A stretch of DNA of 64,000 bases from Prorocentrum cordatum. Lineage: Eukaryota; Sar; Dinophyceae; Prorocentrales; Prorocentraceae. The DNA lies in NCBI GenBank assembly GCA_963575745.1, contig CAUYUJ010000669.1:447501-511500 (forward strand), written 5' to 3'. Below, piece by piece: positions 9,762-17,521 of the stretch (position 1 is the first letter of the stretch; each line of letters starts with the position of its first letter). Position numbers and translations under genes: made by a program. The notes below the pieces were generated by a model. That model had not been told where the DNA came from. It ran no database searches and worked only from the letters and a program-made list of their open reading frames with translations.

Positions 9762-9812
9762 GAGGTGGCGGTGGGCGGTGGAGCCGCGATGAGCTCCACC
9801 GAGGACCCTGCA
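9762..9812 (+). CDS. Candidate 51-bp internal exon
   Basis: A pyrimidine-rich run ending CCGCCCTGGCAG (acceptor, ending 9761) is followed by 51 bases and then GTAAGC (9813-9818), a good donor. The exon is a whole number of codons and in phase 0 reads EVAVGGGAAMSSTEDPA. Phase 0 would be compatible with joining to the coiled-coil exon at 12688. The frame also reads on past the donor to a stop near 9998, so an unspliced reading frame is the alternative. No homology is recognised. Confidence 0.3.
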
Positions 9813-10324
9813 GTAAGCCGCTTCCGAGGGCGATCATGGGTCGAGCCCTCCGAGGAGGACGCGGCAGAGCCAGGCCCGTCGCCCGGCACGGGTGGCTGGG
9901 GAAGTGAACTGTTCTTATGTGCAGGATTCGTGGAGGTGCGCGTCTGTGCACCGACTGAACCCATGCTGATTGTGACGTTTCCGGAACCGGCTGCGTGCTG
10001 ATGGCTTCGCGGCGCTTTCTTTTTGCGAAGCACAATCCTTGTCGACGATCCTCAGAGGTGCTTGGGATGAGTCTCGGAGTTCTGCAGGCACTAGAGCGGC
10101 TGTCCAACGCTTCTGCTACAACGCAGCGTCCCGTTGAGGCTTGTTTTCTTCATTTCCTTCCAGGTATTGTGGTGTTTTCTTGGCGCTTCGTCAGAACGTT
10201 TTTGTGACGAGGTATTGTTACCGTGCTCTTGCATTTGCCCAGGCTCGCACGAGGCTGAGGCGATGAAGCGCGAGTACGTTCATCCTTTTTGCCGGCGCGT
10301 GGGATTGGGGGATTTCTTTCGGGG

Positions 10325-10500
10325 CCCGTTGCTTTTTTTTTGATTTTTTTTTTGTTTTTTTTTCTTTTTTTTTTGTTGTTTTTGTCTTGTTTTTGTTTTT
10401 TTTTGAGTTTTTTCTTTTTTTTTTTTTTTTTATTTTTTTTTGATCATGTTTTTTTTATATTTGATTTCCTTTTTGTTTTAACTTATTTCAGATTTTTTTA
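10325..10500. repeat. T-rich tract
   Basis: Long runs of T broken by G, C or A, ending in TTTCAGATTTTTTTAG. Comparable tracts precede the exon at 13627, so this may be the polypyrimidine tract of a 3' splice site (AG at about 10500). Confidence 0.6.
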
Positions 10501-10684
10501 GAAGGTTTTTGCGCGTGCATTGTCTGGAGTGTTGTCCATGAAGGGCGGCGGCTGCAGACGTGAACGTTTGGACGCGGTGAGGCGCGGGAGCACAGAGCAT
10601 GGGAGGCGGTTCGTGCCAGTGGGTCGCACCGTGTCGCGCGTTGCTCGGGGTGCACGCACGTGCCGATTGCCAAACAGGCAGTAG

Positions 10685-10831
10685 CATCAGGGGAGCGGTC
10701 CTCGCGTTGGTCCGTTGGTAAAGCTATGTGACCGGGGGCGCAGGCCGCGCTGGTTCCACGTTCGGAAGACCTGCACGAAGGGCCCCGATTGCGAGTTCTG
10801 CCACCTGGAGCACAAACGTGCCGCCAGCTAG
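10685..10831 (+). CDS. CCCH zinc-finger exon or fragment
   Basis: In the frame ending at TAG 10829-10831 the translation contains CTKGPDCEFCHLEHKR. The spacing C-x5-C-x3-H, with a further Cys 15 residues upstream (KLCDRG), fits a CCCH finger (C-x14-C-x5-C-x3-H). Similar 'GxxCxFCH' fingers are abundant in dinoflagellate RNA-binding and regulatory proteins (family knowledge). The frame has a stop (TAG 10682-10684) just upstream, so an acceptor AG, probably CAG at 10690, would be needed. The piece is short (under 50 codons). It may be a terminal exon or a relic; the fused N-terminal part was not found. Confidence 0.4.
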   Translation, partial: HQGSGPRVGPLVKLCDRGRRPRWFHVRKTCTKGPDCEFCHLEHKRAAS

Positions 10832-11217
10832 CAGCGACCGCGTTGGGGTGTGGTGCATTCGAAAAACGCACGGCGGAGGTCTGTTGAGGTGGCGCGCGCG
10901 AGCTCGTTCGGTCAGTATTTGTCTCGAGAGAGCATGGTGGGATCTCGGAACATACTGGGGAGCGCGCGTGAATAGCGGTGAAGGAAAGATCTGGCGAGCG
11001 GCCCCTTTGGCGCGAGGTACTGGCAAGCGGGGGCGGCAACGAGTCCAACGGACGTCCGCAGGCGCGCGCGCTCTCTGCGGGGCGCGCGCGCAGGGGTGTG
11101 TTTCGGCAGGACGGGCGCTGGAGGGTTTCACGATTACGTGACAGGAGGGTGGGTGGTGTGGGGTGGGGGGGGCGGGGGGAAGAAGGGGGGGGGGAAGGGG
11201 GCGGATGAATCTGGCGC
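10832..11217. other. Unassigned GC-rich interval
   Basis: No supported gene. A G-rich run lies at 11150-11200. Confidence 0.35.
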
Positions 11218-11452
11218 GTACCCAAATTTTGGGAAGCCTCGTAATGAGACAATTAGCATTGCTTGGCATCTGTTGGCGTTCCATAGCATCAGAAGGCGTT
11301 GCTTGGCATTGCGTGCCATTGACAGGCAATGCGTGGCATTGGGAACCCGAAAAAACAAATCCCAAGGAACCACAGAGCAAAACCGAGGAACCATTGCCAA
11401 GGCACGAAGGACACAGCACCAAGGAGCCATTACCACAAATTTTGGGGACCCT
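11218..11452. repeat. AT-richer island bounded by AAATTTTGGG direct repeats
   Basis: ACCCAAATTTTGGGAAGCCTC (about 11219) and ACCACAAATTTTGGGGACCC (about 11430) bound 235 bases of lower-GC sequence in a GC-rich context. Inside, GGCATTGC/GCAATGCC words form short hairpins around 11290-11345. A small non-autonomous element is possible, but no clear terminal inverted repeat or target duplication could be defined. Confidence 0.4.
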
Positions 11453-11577
11453 CCCGGAGAACGCCTAAAACGGCTTCTCCTTTGTCCTCGTCCTCCTCCC
11501 CCCTCCCTCCGCCCCTCCTTCCTTTGTTTTTTTTTCCGAGAATGGCGACGGCTCCCCCGAGGAATAGGAGAAGTGGA

Positions 11578-11865
11578 TGGGGGAGGAGGAGGAGGTGGAG
11601 GAGGCGGTGGAGGAGGAGGAGGAGGAGGAGGAGGAGTAGAAGGAGGAGGAGGAGGAGGGGATGGAGGAGGAGGAGGAGGAGGAAGAGGGGGAGGATGAGG
11701 AGGAGGTGGAGGAGAAGGAGGGGAAGATGAGGAGGAGGAGGAAGAAAGGGAGGAGGAGGAGCAGGAGGAGAAGAGGACGAGGAGCAGGAGGAGGACAACG
11801 GGATGAGAGAAGAAGGAGGAGTAGGAAAAAGGAGGAAAAGGAGGAGGATGAGGAGGAACTTAGGG
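11578..11865. repeat. GGA polypurine array
   Basis: Imperfect (GGA)n with GTGG, GATGA and AAGG variants. Confidence 0.95.
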
Positions 11866-12399
11866 TTGGACGGACTTTTCGTTAGGATCCAGTTGTCGTA
11901 GTTGTTGTTACTTTTGTAATCGTGTTTTCGTATTTTTTGGCCTTGGAGGCTACTGAAAAGTCGGGCCCGCGAGTGGAGAACAGCGTCGGGTAAGCCCGCG
12001 GAGAGCTCTGGGAGCCAGCTTCGAGCAGAATTTCGTCGGACGGAGCGCGGGAGGATGCCGTGGATCGACTCTGACCAGACTCGGAGCCTTTGGTGCGCGC
12101 CGGTGCTCCGTCCTTTCCTCCTCCTCTTGTTCCTTCTCCTCCTCCTGCTCCTCCTCTTTTCCTTCTCCTCCTCTTCCTCTTTTCCTCTGTTTCGTTTCAT
12201 CATAATCGTTGCTGTCGTCGATGTCGCTGTCCGGCTCAGCTGGGCTATCCTGCGTTCGTCGGAGCCCATGGGGCGCAGGAGGAACACGCAGCCGGGCGCT
12301 CGATTGGCGCCGGCTGGGGCGGCGCCGGCAGAACCTGGCGCGGCGCCCGCAGTGCCGCAGCAGGAAAAGGGGAACAGAATACAGTAAATCGTCGAAGTG
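11866..12399. other. Unassigned interval with short TCC array
   Basis: 12112-12192 is a TCC/TTC array. The rest is unique; frames on both strands are short and unrecognised. Confidence 0.4.
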
Positions 12400-12510
12400 G
12401 ATTTTTTTGTGTATCCCACTGGTCTTCGGTTCATCCCGCCGCCGTGTTTGGGTTGTTGGGCAGAAGCTTCGTGTTCGTTGGTTGAGGTCTCGCGGGTGGC
12501 CCGCCGGGTC
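12400..12510 (+). repeat. Dispersed repeat family 4 (head sequence), copy a
   Basis: TATCCCACTGGTCTTCGG, CATCCCGCCGCCGTG, GGTTGT, GTTGGTTGAGGTCTCGCGG appear in the same order as at 30255-30365 (TATCCTACTGGCCTTCGG..., GTTGGTTGCGATCTCGCGG), with roughly 75% identity. A shorter copy is at 39995-40080. On the minus strand the copies give similar peptides (GGGMNRRPVGYTK and GGGMCRRPVGYIF), but no intact protein. Confidence 0.75.
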
Positions 12511-12687
12511 CTCGGCAAACTCGACAGATGCACGCCTAAACCACCGAAAGCTTTAGCAATGTAATGTCCGGGCTGTGAAGAAATGAGTAGGATAGAGGAT
12601 TGAGGAAAGGGGAGGCAAAGGCTCTGAAGGCGCGTTCACTTCGTGCCGACAGGGTTGAAATTGACGGGGAATATGGTGTTCCGTTAG

Positions 12688-13282
12688 GAGCAGGCGTCGG
12701 CGGCGCCAGCTCTGGGCGCTGTCGTCGCGGCGGCGAAAGCGCTCGAGGAGACCGTGCGCACGCAGGAAGCTGCGAGGGCGGCCAGGAAGGCAGAGAGGTC
12801 CCAAAAGGCAAACGAAAAAGAAGAGAAGAAGGCGCGGGAGAAAGAAGAAGCTAGGCAGGAGAGGCACAAGCAAGAGGAGCGGCGGCGTGAAAAGGAGGCT
12901 GCGAAGCCGAAGTGGAACCAGCTTCAGGAAGCCGAACAGGAGCGCGGGGGCGAGCCGAAGAAGGCACAGAGGAAAACCGAAGAAGAGGCGGAGGTGGTCA
13001 AAGAAAGGTTCGCCCATGGGTTGGAGGCGCTGGTGAAAGCCAAACAGGCAGCGCAAGGGTGCCAAAAACGGGCCCGGGAAGCTGAGGAGAAAGCCCAAGC
13101 GACGGAAAAGAAGGCCAGGGCGCTGACAGCCGCCGCCAAAAGTTACGCGCGCCGGGCGCGCGAGGAGGCGGCGGCTTCGCGCGAAGCAGGAGAGAAAGAA
13201 GTGGCAAAGGCGCGGGAGGCGCGGGAGCTCGCCGAGGCAAAGCGGGCGCGCGCCGAGCAGCTGGCGGAGCAGGACGAGGGCG
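12688..13282 (+). CDS. Coiled-coil protein exon (Ala/Glu/Lys-rich)
   Basis: The frame is preceded directly by TAG at 12685-12687, which doubles as an acceptor AG, so translation must enter by splicing (first codons GAG CAG GCG). It encodes about 198 residues of charged helix: KALEETVRTQEAARAARKAE, REKEEARQERHKQEERRREK, TEEEAEVVKERFAHGLEALV and EVAKAREARELAEAKRARAE. Heptad-like spacing of Ala/Leu/Val among Glu, Lys and Arg indicates a long coiled coil. The 3' boundary is uncertain: GGTAAAAG at 13282-13283 is a canonical donor but gives phase 1, while the next coiled-coil exon starts in phase 0; dinoflagellates also use GC and GA donors. Unlike the GGA arrays, the codons here are mixed, so this is real coding sequence rather than simple repeat. 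Function unknown. Confidence 0.6.
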
Positions 13283-13626
13283 GTAAAAGGGATTGTCGTC
13301 AGAGGAGGACGGATCGCAGCAAGCATGTCAGGAATTGCTTGTTTTTTTATGAGTTATACTATATTATTAGGCTTTTTTTTTTTTTTTATTTTTTTATATT
13401 TTTTTAAGGTTGGCCCGGAACTCCTCGTCCGAAAATCAAGGCATTACCGCAGGCTTCATTTCCCCCCCCTATGTTTTACTATTTATTCTGTTTAATTTTT
13501 ATTGTTTTTTTTTTTTTTTATTTTTTTATTTTTTTTTATTTCTTTCTTCTCTCTTTTTTTTCTTTTTATTTTTGTTTTTCTCTTTTTTTTTTTTGTTTTT
13601 TTTTTTTTTTTTCTTTTTCGCGCCAG
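13283..13626. other. Probable intron with long T tracts
   Basis: T-rich runs occupy 13372-13406 and 13492-13617 and the interval ends CGCGCCAG, a plausible 3' splice site. The T run immediately before the exon is about 110 bases long, unusual for a polypyrimidine tract. Confidence 0.5.
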
Positions 13627-13752
13627 GCGGAGGAGAGCCGGGATATCGAGATGGAGAAGCGGCAGGCCCTGCAGAGGGAGGTGCAGCATCTCCAGGCTCT
13701 CGTGAAGGCGGAGTGCGACGCGAAGTTGCGGGCGCGGTTGGTTCCGCGGTGA
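13627..13752 (+). CDS. Second coiled-coil exon, possibly terminal
   Basis: From the acceptor CAG (13624-13626) phase 0 reads AEESRDIEMEKRQALQREVQ and continues HLQALVKAECDAKLRARLVPR to TGA 13750-13752. Heptads (I, M, L, V, L, V) continue the coiled coil of the preceding exon, so the two very likely belong to one gene. The stop overlaps GTGAGC (13749-13754), which is also a canonical donor, so the exon may splice onward instead of terminating. No family assigned. Confidence 0.55.
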   Translation, partial: AEESRDIEMEKRQALQREVQHLQALVKAECDAKLRARLVPR

Positions 13753-13801
13753 GCCGGCCGCTAGAGTGACGTCCTAGAAGGATTGCTAGTGGGTAAGACT
13801 G

Positions 13802-14011
13802 ATGTCGGTGGTAGTAGTAGTCTTGGTACTACAAGTAGGAGTAGTAGTACAAGTAGTAGTGCTACGAGTAGTAGTAGCCGTATTAGTAGTAGTAGTAGTA
13901 CTAGTAGTAGCAGTAGTAGTAGTAGTAGTAGTAGTAGCAGTCGTGGTAGTGGTGGTAGTAGTAGTAGTAGTACTAGTAGCAGTGCTAGTCGGAGTAGTAG
14001 TAAAGGTAGTC

Positions 14012-14050
<39 letters not shown>

Positions 14051-14246
14051 CTAGTAGTAGTAGGAGTAGTAGTATTCGTAGTAGTAGTCGTAGTGGTCAT
14101 GGCAGTAGTAGTAGTACTAGTTGTACTCGTACTAGTAGTAGCAGTAGTAGTAGTACTAATAGTAGTAGTAGTGGTAGTAGTAGTAGTAGTAGTAGTAGTT
14201 GTAGTAGTAGTAGTAGTAGTAGTAATACTACTAGTAGTAGTCGCAC

Positions 14247-14285
<39 letters not shown>

Positions 14286-14758
14286 TAGTAGAAGTACTAT
14301 TAGTAGTAGTATTAGTAGTAGGAGGAGTAGTAGTAGTAGTAGTAGTAGTCGTAGTAGTAGTAGTAATAGTCGTGCTCGCAGCAGTAATCGTAGTAGTACT
14401 AGTACTAGTAGTAGTTTGTACTAGTAGTACAAGTAGTATTAGTAACAGCAGTAGTCGTATTATTATTAGTAGTAGTAGTAGTATTAGTAGTAGTAGTAGT
14501 AGTAGTAGCAGTAGTAGGAGTAGTATTAGTGAAAAGAGTTGTTTTAGTAGTAGCAGTAGTAGTATGAGTAGTAGTAGTAGTAGTAGTTGTTGTTGTTGTT
14601 GTAGTAGTAGTAGTCGTAGTAGTAGTACTAGTAGTAGTAGTAGTCGTCGTAGTAGTAATAGTAGTAGTAATAGTAGTACTGGTAGTAGTAGTGGTAGTAG
14701 TAGCCGTAGTAGCAGCAGTAGTAGTAGTAGTAGTAGTAGTACCAGTAGTAGTAGCAGA

Positions 14759-14819
<61 letters not shown>

Positions 14820-14920
14820 AGAGTAGTAAGAGTAGTAGCAGTAGTAGTAGTAATACTAGTAGTCGTAGGTGTAACAATAGTAGCTGTAGGGATAGACGTA
14901 CGAGGAGTCGTAGGTGTGTG
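13802..14920. repeat. 1.1-kb (AGT)n/(TAG)n trinucleotide array
   Basis: Nearly continuous AGT/TAG units with point variants (AGC, TCG, ACT, TTG, CGT). Frames avoiding TAG stay open on plus (poly-Ser, poly-Val) and minus (poly-Thr, poly-Leu); these frames are not genes. Confidence 0.97.
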
Positions 14921-15048
14921 CTCCTCCTCCTCGTCCTTCCCCTCCTCCTCCTCCTCATCCTCCTTCTCCTCCTGCTCCTGCTCCTCCTCTTCCTACTCCT
15001 CCTCTCCCTCCTCCCCCTTCCTCTTTCCCTCCTCCTCCTCCTTCTCTA
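14921..15048. repeat. TCC array adjoining the AGT array
   Basis: Imperfect TCC/TCCCC polypyrimidine run. Confidence 0.9.
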
Positions 15049-15349
15049 GGAGAGCTCTTCACTTGTGAGTGTGTTTTCCCCAGGGATCGTGGCCCTGGGA
15101 GCGCGGGAGGTCCACTCCATCTTGCGTTGTCATTGTGTGTCCCGACAGCCGCCAGGATTCGACGATTTTCGGCGGGGGCCTTCGGGGCGTGCACTTCCTT
15201 TTGTTTTTGTAAGGAACGGCCGTGGCCCCGGCAGCGCGCACCCCCGCTGAGTTACGAAGGCGTCGTGGCCCCGGGGGCGCGGATCCCTTGTAATTCACGA
15301 GGGGCCTCTGCGCTGAGAGAGCGGCGCCCCCGGTCCTTCCGCGGCCGAC
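15049..15349. other. Unassigned interval with degenerate GTGGCCCCGG repeats
   Basis: Words of the type TCGTGGCCC.GGGAGCGCG recur at about 15085, 15220 and 15265, suggesting a degraded repeat of about 50-130 bases. No gene seen. Confidence 0.4.
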
Positions 15350-16178
15350 CGGGAGGAGGAGGAGGAGGAGGAGGAGGAGGAGGAGGAAGAGGGAGGAGGG
15401 AGGAGGGACGAGGGACGAGGGAGGAAAGAGGAGGGACGAGGGAAGAGGGAGGACGGAGGAGGGGGGAGGGAGGAGGGTAGGAGGGAGGAGGGAGGGAGGG
15501 AGGGAGGGAGGGAGGAAGTGAGGAGGGGAGGACGAGGAGGAGGAGGAGGAGGGAGGCGGAGGAGGAGGCGATGTGGGGGAGGGCGGAGCCGGAGCCGAGC
15601 GGGAGGAGGGAGGAGGGAGGAGGGAGAGGAGGAGGGGAGGGAGGAGGGAGAGGAGGAGAGGAGGGAGGAGGTGAGGAGGGACGATGGAGGAGGAGGAAGG
15701 AGGAAGGGAGGAGGGAAAGAGGGAGGAGGGAGGGGGGAGGAAGGGAGGAGGGAGGAGGGAGGAGGGAGGAGGGAGGAGGAGCGAGGGGGGGGGAGCGAGA
15801 GAGAAGGAGGAGGGAAGGAGAGGGAGGGAGGAGTGGAGGAGGAGAGGAGAAGGAGGAGGGAGGCTAAGGAGGAGGAGGAGGGAGGAAGGAAGGAGGAGGA
15901 GGGAGGAGGGGGAGGGTTGGCGATGGCTAAGGGAGGGGGGAGGAGGAGGAGGAGGAGGAGGAAGGGAAGAAGGAGAAGAAAGAAGGAGAAGTAGGAGGGA
16001 GGAGGGAGGGGGGGGGGGGGGGGGAGGGCGGCCTAGAGGGAGGGGCAGTGGGGGAGGGGAGGGTGTGGGAGGGGAGGGAGGGAGAGAGGGAGAGGGAGGG
16101 AGAGGGAGGGAAAGGGAGGGAGAAAGAGGGAGGAGGAGGGAAAGGGAGGGAGGGGGAGGGAGGGGGAGAAGCCCTTCC
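15350..16178. repeat. Long GGA/GGGA polypurine array
   Basis: About 830 bases that are almost wholly purine on plus, with GGGAGGA-type units on the left and GAGGGA units on the right, and a poly-G run near 16010-16024. Confidence 0.97.
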
Positions 16179-16515
16179 CATCCCTCCCCCTCCCACCGCC
16201 TCTCTCCCTCTCTCTGCTTCGGGTCGCCGGATAAGCCCTTCCCTTCTCTCCGTGCTTCGAGTTGCCAGGCTCGCTCTGGAGGGGCACCTCCGCGGTTCGG
16301 GGCCTCGCTCCCGGGGCCGGGGCGTGCCAGGGGGGCCATCGTTGTATTCGTAATAGCATGAGTTGTAATAGTCGGAGTAGTTGGAAGAGAGCTGGACGGC
16401 AACGCTTGCCCCTCGCAGTTGTAGGCAAGGCGGCTTCCTGTGAGGGCGTCGCCGATACCTGGTGCTACGGCGAAAAGGCGGTGTCTGAAAGACGGAGCGG
16501 ACACGAGGATTAAGG
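16179..16515. other. Unassigned interval between GGA arrays
   Basis: Moderate-GC unique sequence; no supported gene or RNA. Confidence 0.35.
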
Positions 16516-17420
16516 GGAGCGAGGAGGAGGAGGAAGACCGGGAGAGGAGGGGGGGAGGGAGGAGGAGGAGGAGAAGGAGAGGAGGAGGAGGAGGAGGAGG
16601 AGGAGGAGAATGAGGAGGAGGATGAGGAGGAGGAGGCGGGAGGAGAGGAGGAGGAGGACGAGGAGGATCAGGATATGGAGCAGGAGGAGCACCGGGGAGG
16701 CAGGGAGGGGAGCAGGCGAATCGGGGAAGGAGGTGCGGGCCCAGGGGTGGGAGGAAGCGGACGGAGGAGGAATGGGCGAAGGATGCGGAGCTCGCCGCGC
16801 GGTGCATTCGTGTCACGTTTATGAATGTTTGTATGTCGACATATGTGTGTCTGCTCATTGAATTGCGTTTTTACCAAAGGGGCTCTGCGTCCTGGTGCGC
16901 CGTCGAAAGGTCGCCCATTTATTCGTGGTATAAGCCGTTCGGAGTCAGCCGTTGTCTGACCGGCCAGACAGGGAGGATGTGGCGGAAGAGGAAGAGGAGG
17001 AGGAGGGAAAGAAAAAGGTGGAGGAGGAGGAGGAGGTGGAGGATAGTAGGAGGAGGAGCAGGAGGAAGAGGAGGAGGAGGAGGAGGGGGAGGAGGAAGGG
17101 GAGGAGGGGGGGGAAGGGGAGGAGGAGGAGGAGGTGGAGGAAACAGAGGAGGGAGAAGAAACGAGAAGGAGGAAGTGGAGGATGGGGGAGGAGGAGGAGG
17201 AAGAGGAGGAGGAGCAGGAGGAGGAAAGGGAGAAGGAGGAGGAAGAGGAGGAGGAGGACGAGGAGGAGGAGGAGGTGGAGGAGGAGGAGGAGGAGAGGGG
17301 GGAAAAAAGGTTGAGGAAGAGAACCGGGGAATGAGGGAGAGGGAAAGGAAGAGGAGGAGGAGGAGGAGGAGGAGGAAGAACGGGAGGAAAATAACTGAAA
17401 CGAAGCGGGGGTCGGAGGAG
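16516..17420. repeat. GGA arrays with an intervening unique stretch
   Basis: (GGA)n arrays at 16516-16700 and 16970-17400 flank roughly 270 bases of unique sequence (16701-16969) with no supported gene. The second array ends about 120 bases before the first ATG of the large Helitron reading frame. Confidence 0.9.
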
Positions 17421-17449
17421 GAGGGTCGGGTCGAGGAACTCGCCGCGCG

Positions 17450-17461
17450 CTTTGGCTCAAG
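17450..17461 (+). other. Possible spliced-leader relic (TTTGGCTCAAG)
   Basis: TTTGGCTCAAG at 17451-17461 matches the last 11 bases of the dinoflagellate trans-spliced leader; the bases before it do not match. It lies about 60 bases before the ATG of the Helitron reading frame. In dinoflagellates such relics mark genes re-inserted from mRNA. Eleven bases in 64 kb have a modest chance of arising randomly, so the call is tentative. Confidence 0.25.
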
Positions 17462-17521
17462 GCTCGTCGTCGCCTTGAGCGGCTGCAACAGAGCCCGCGG
17501 GCCTGGGCGCGCCCGTGGCCT

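Noticed and set aside
13786-15049. Very long frames (390 and 415 codons) across the AGT/TCC arrays
   Set aside because: They consist of poly-Ser, poly-Val, poly-Thr, poly-Leu and similar runs dictated by the trinucleotide unit, on both strands.
15059-16858. 599-codon minus-strand Pro/Ser/Leu frame
   Set aside because: It runs through the GGA/GGGA polypurine array and is explained by composition.
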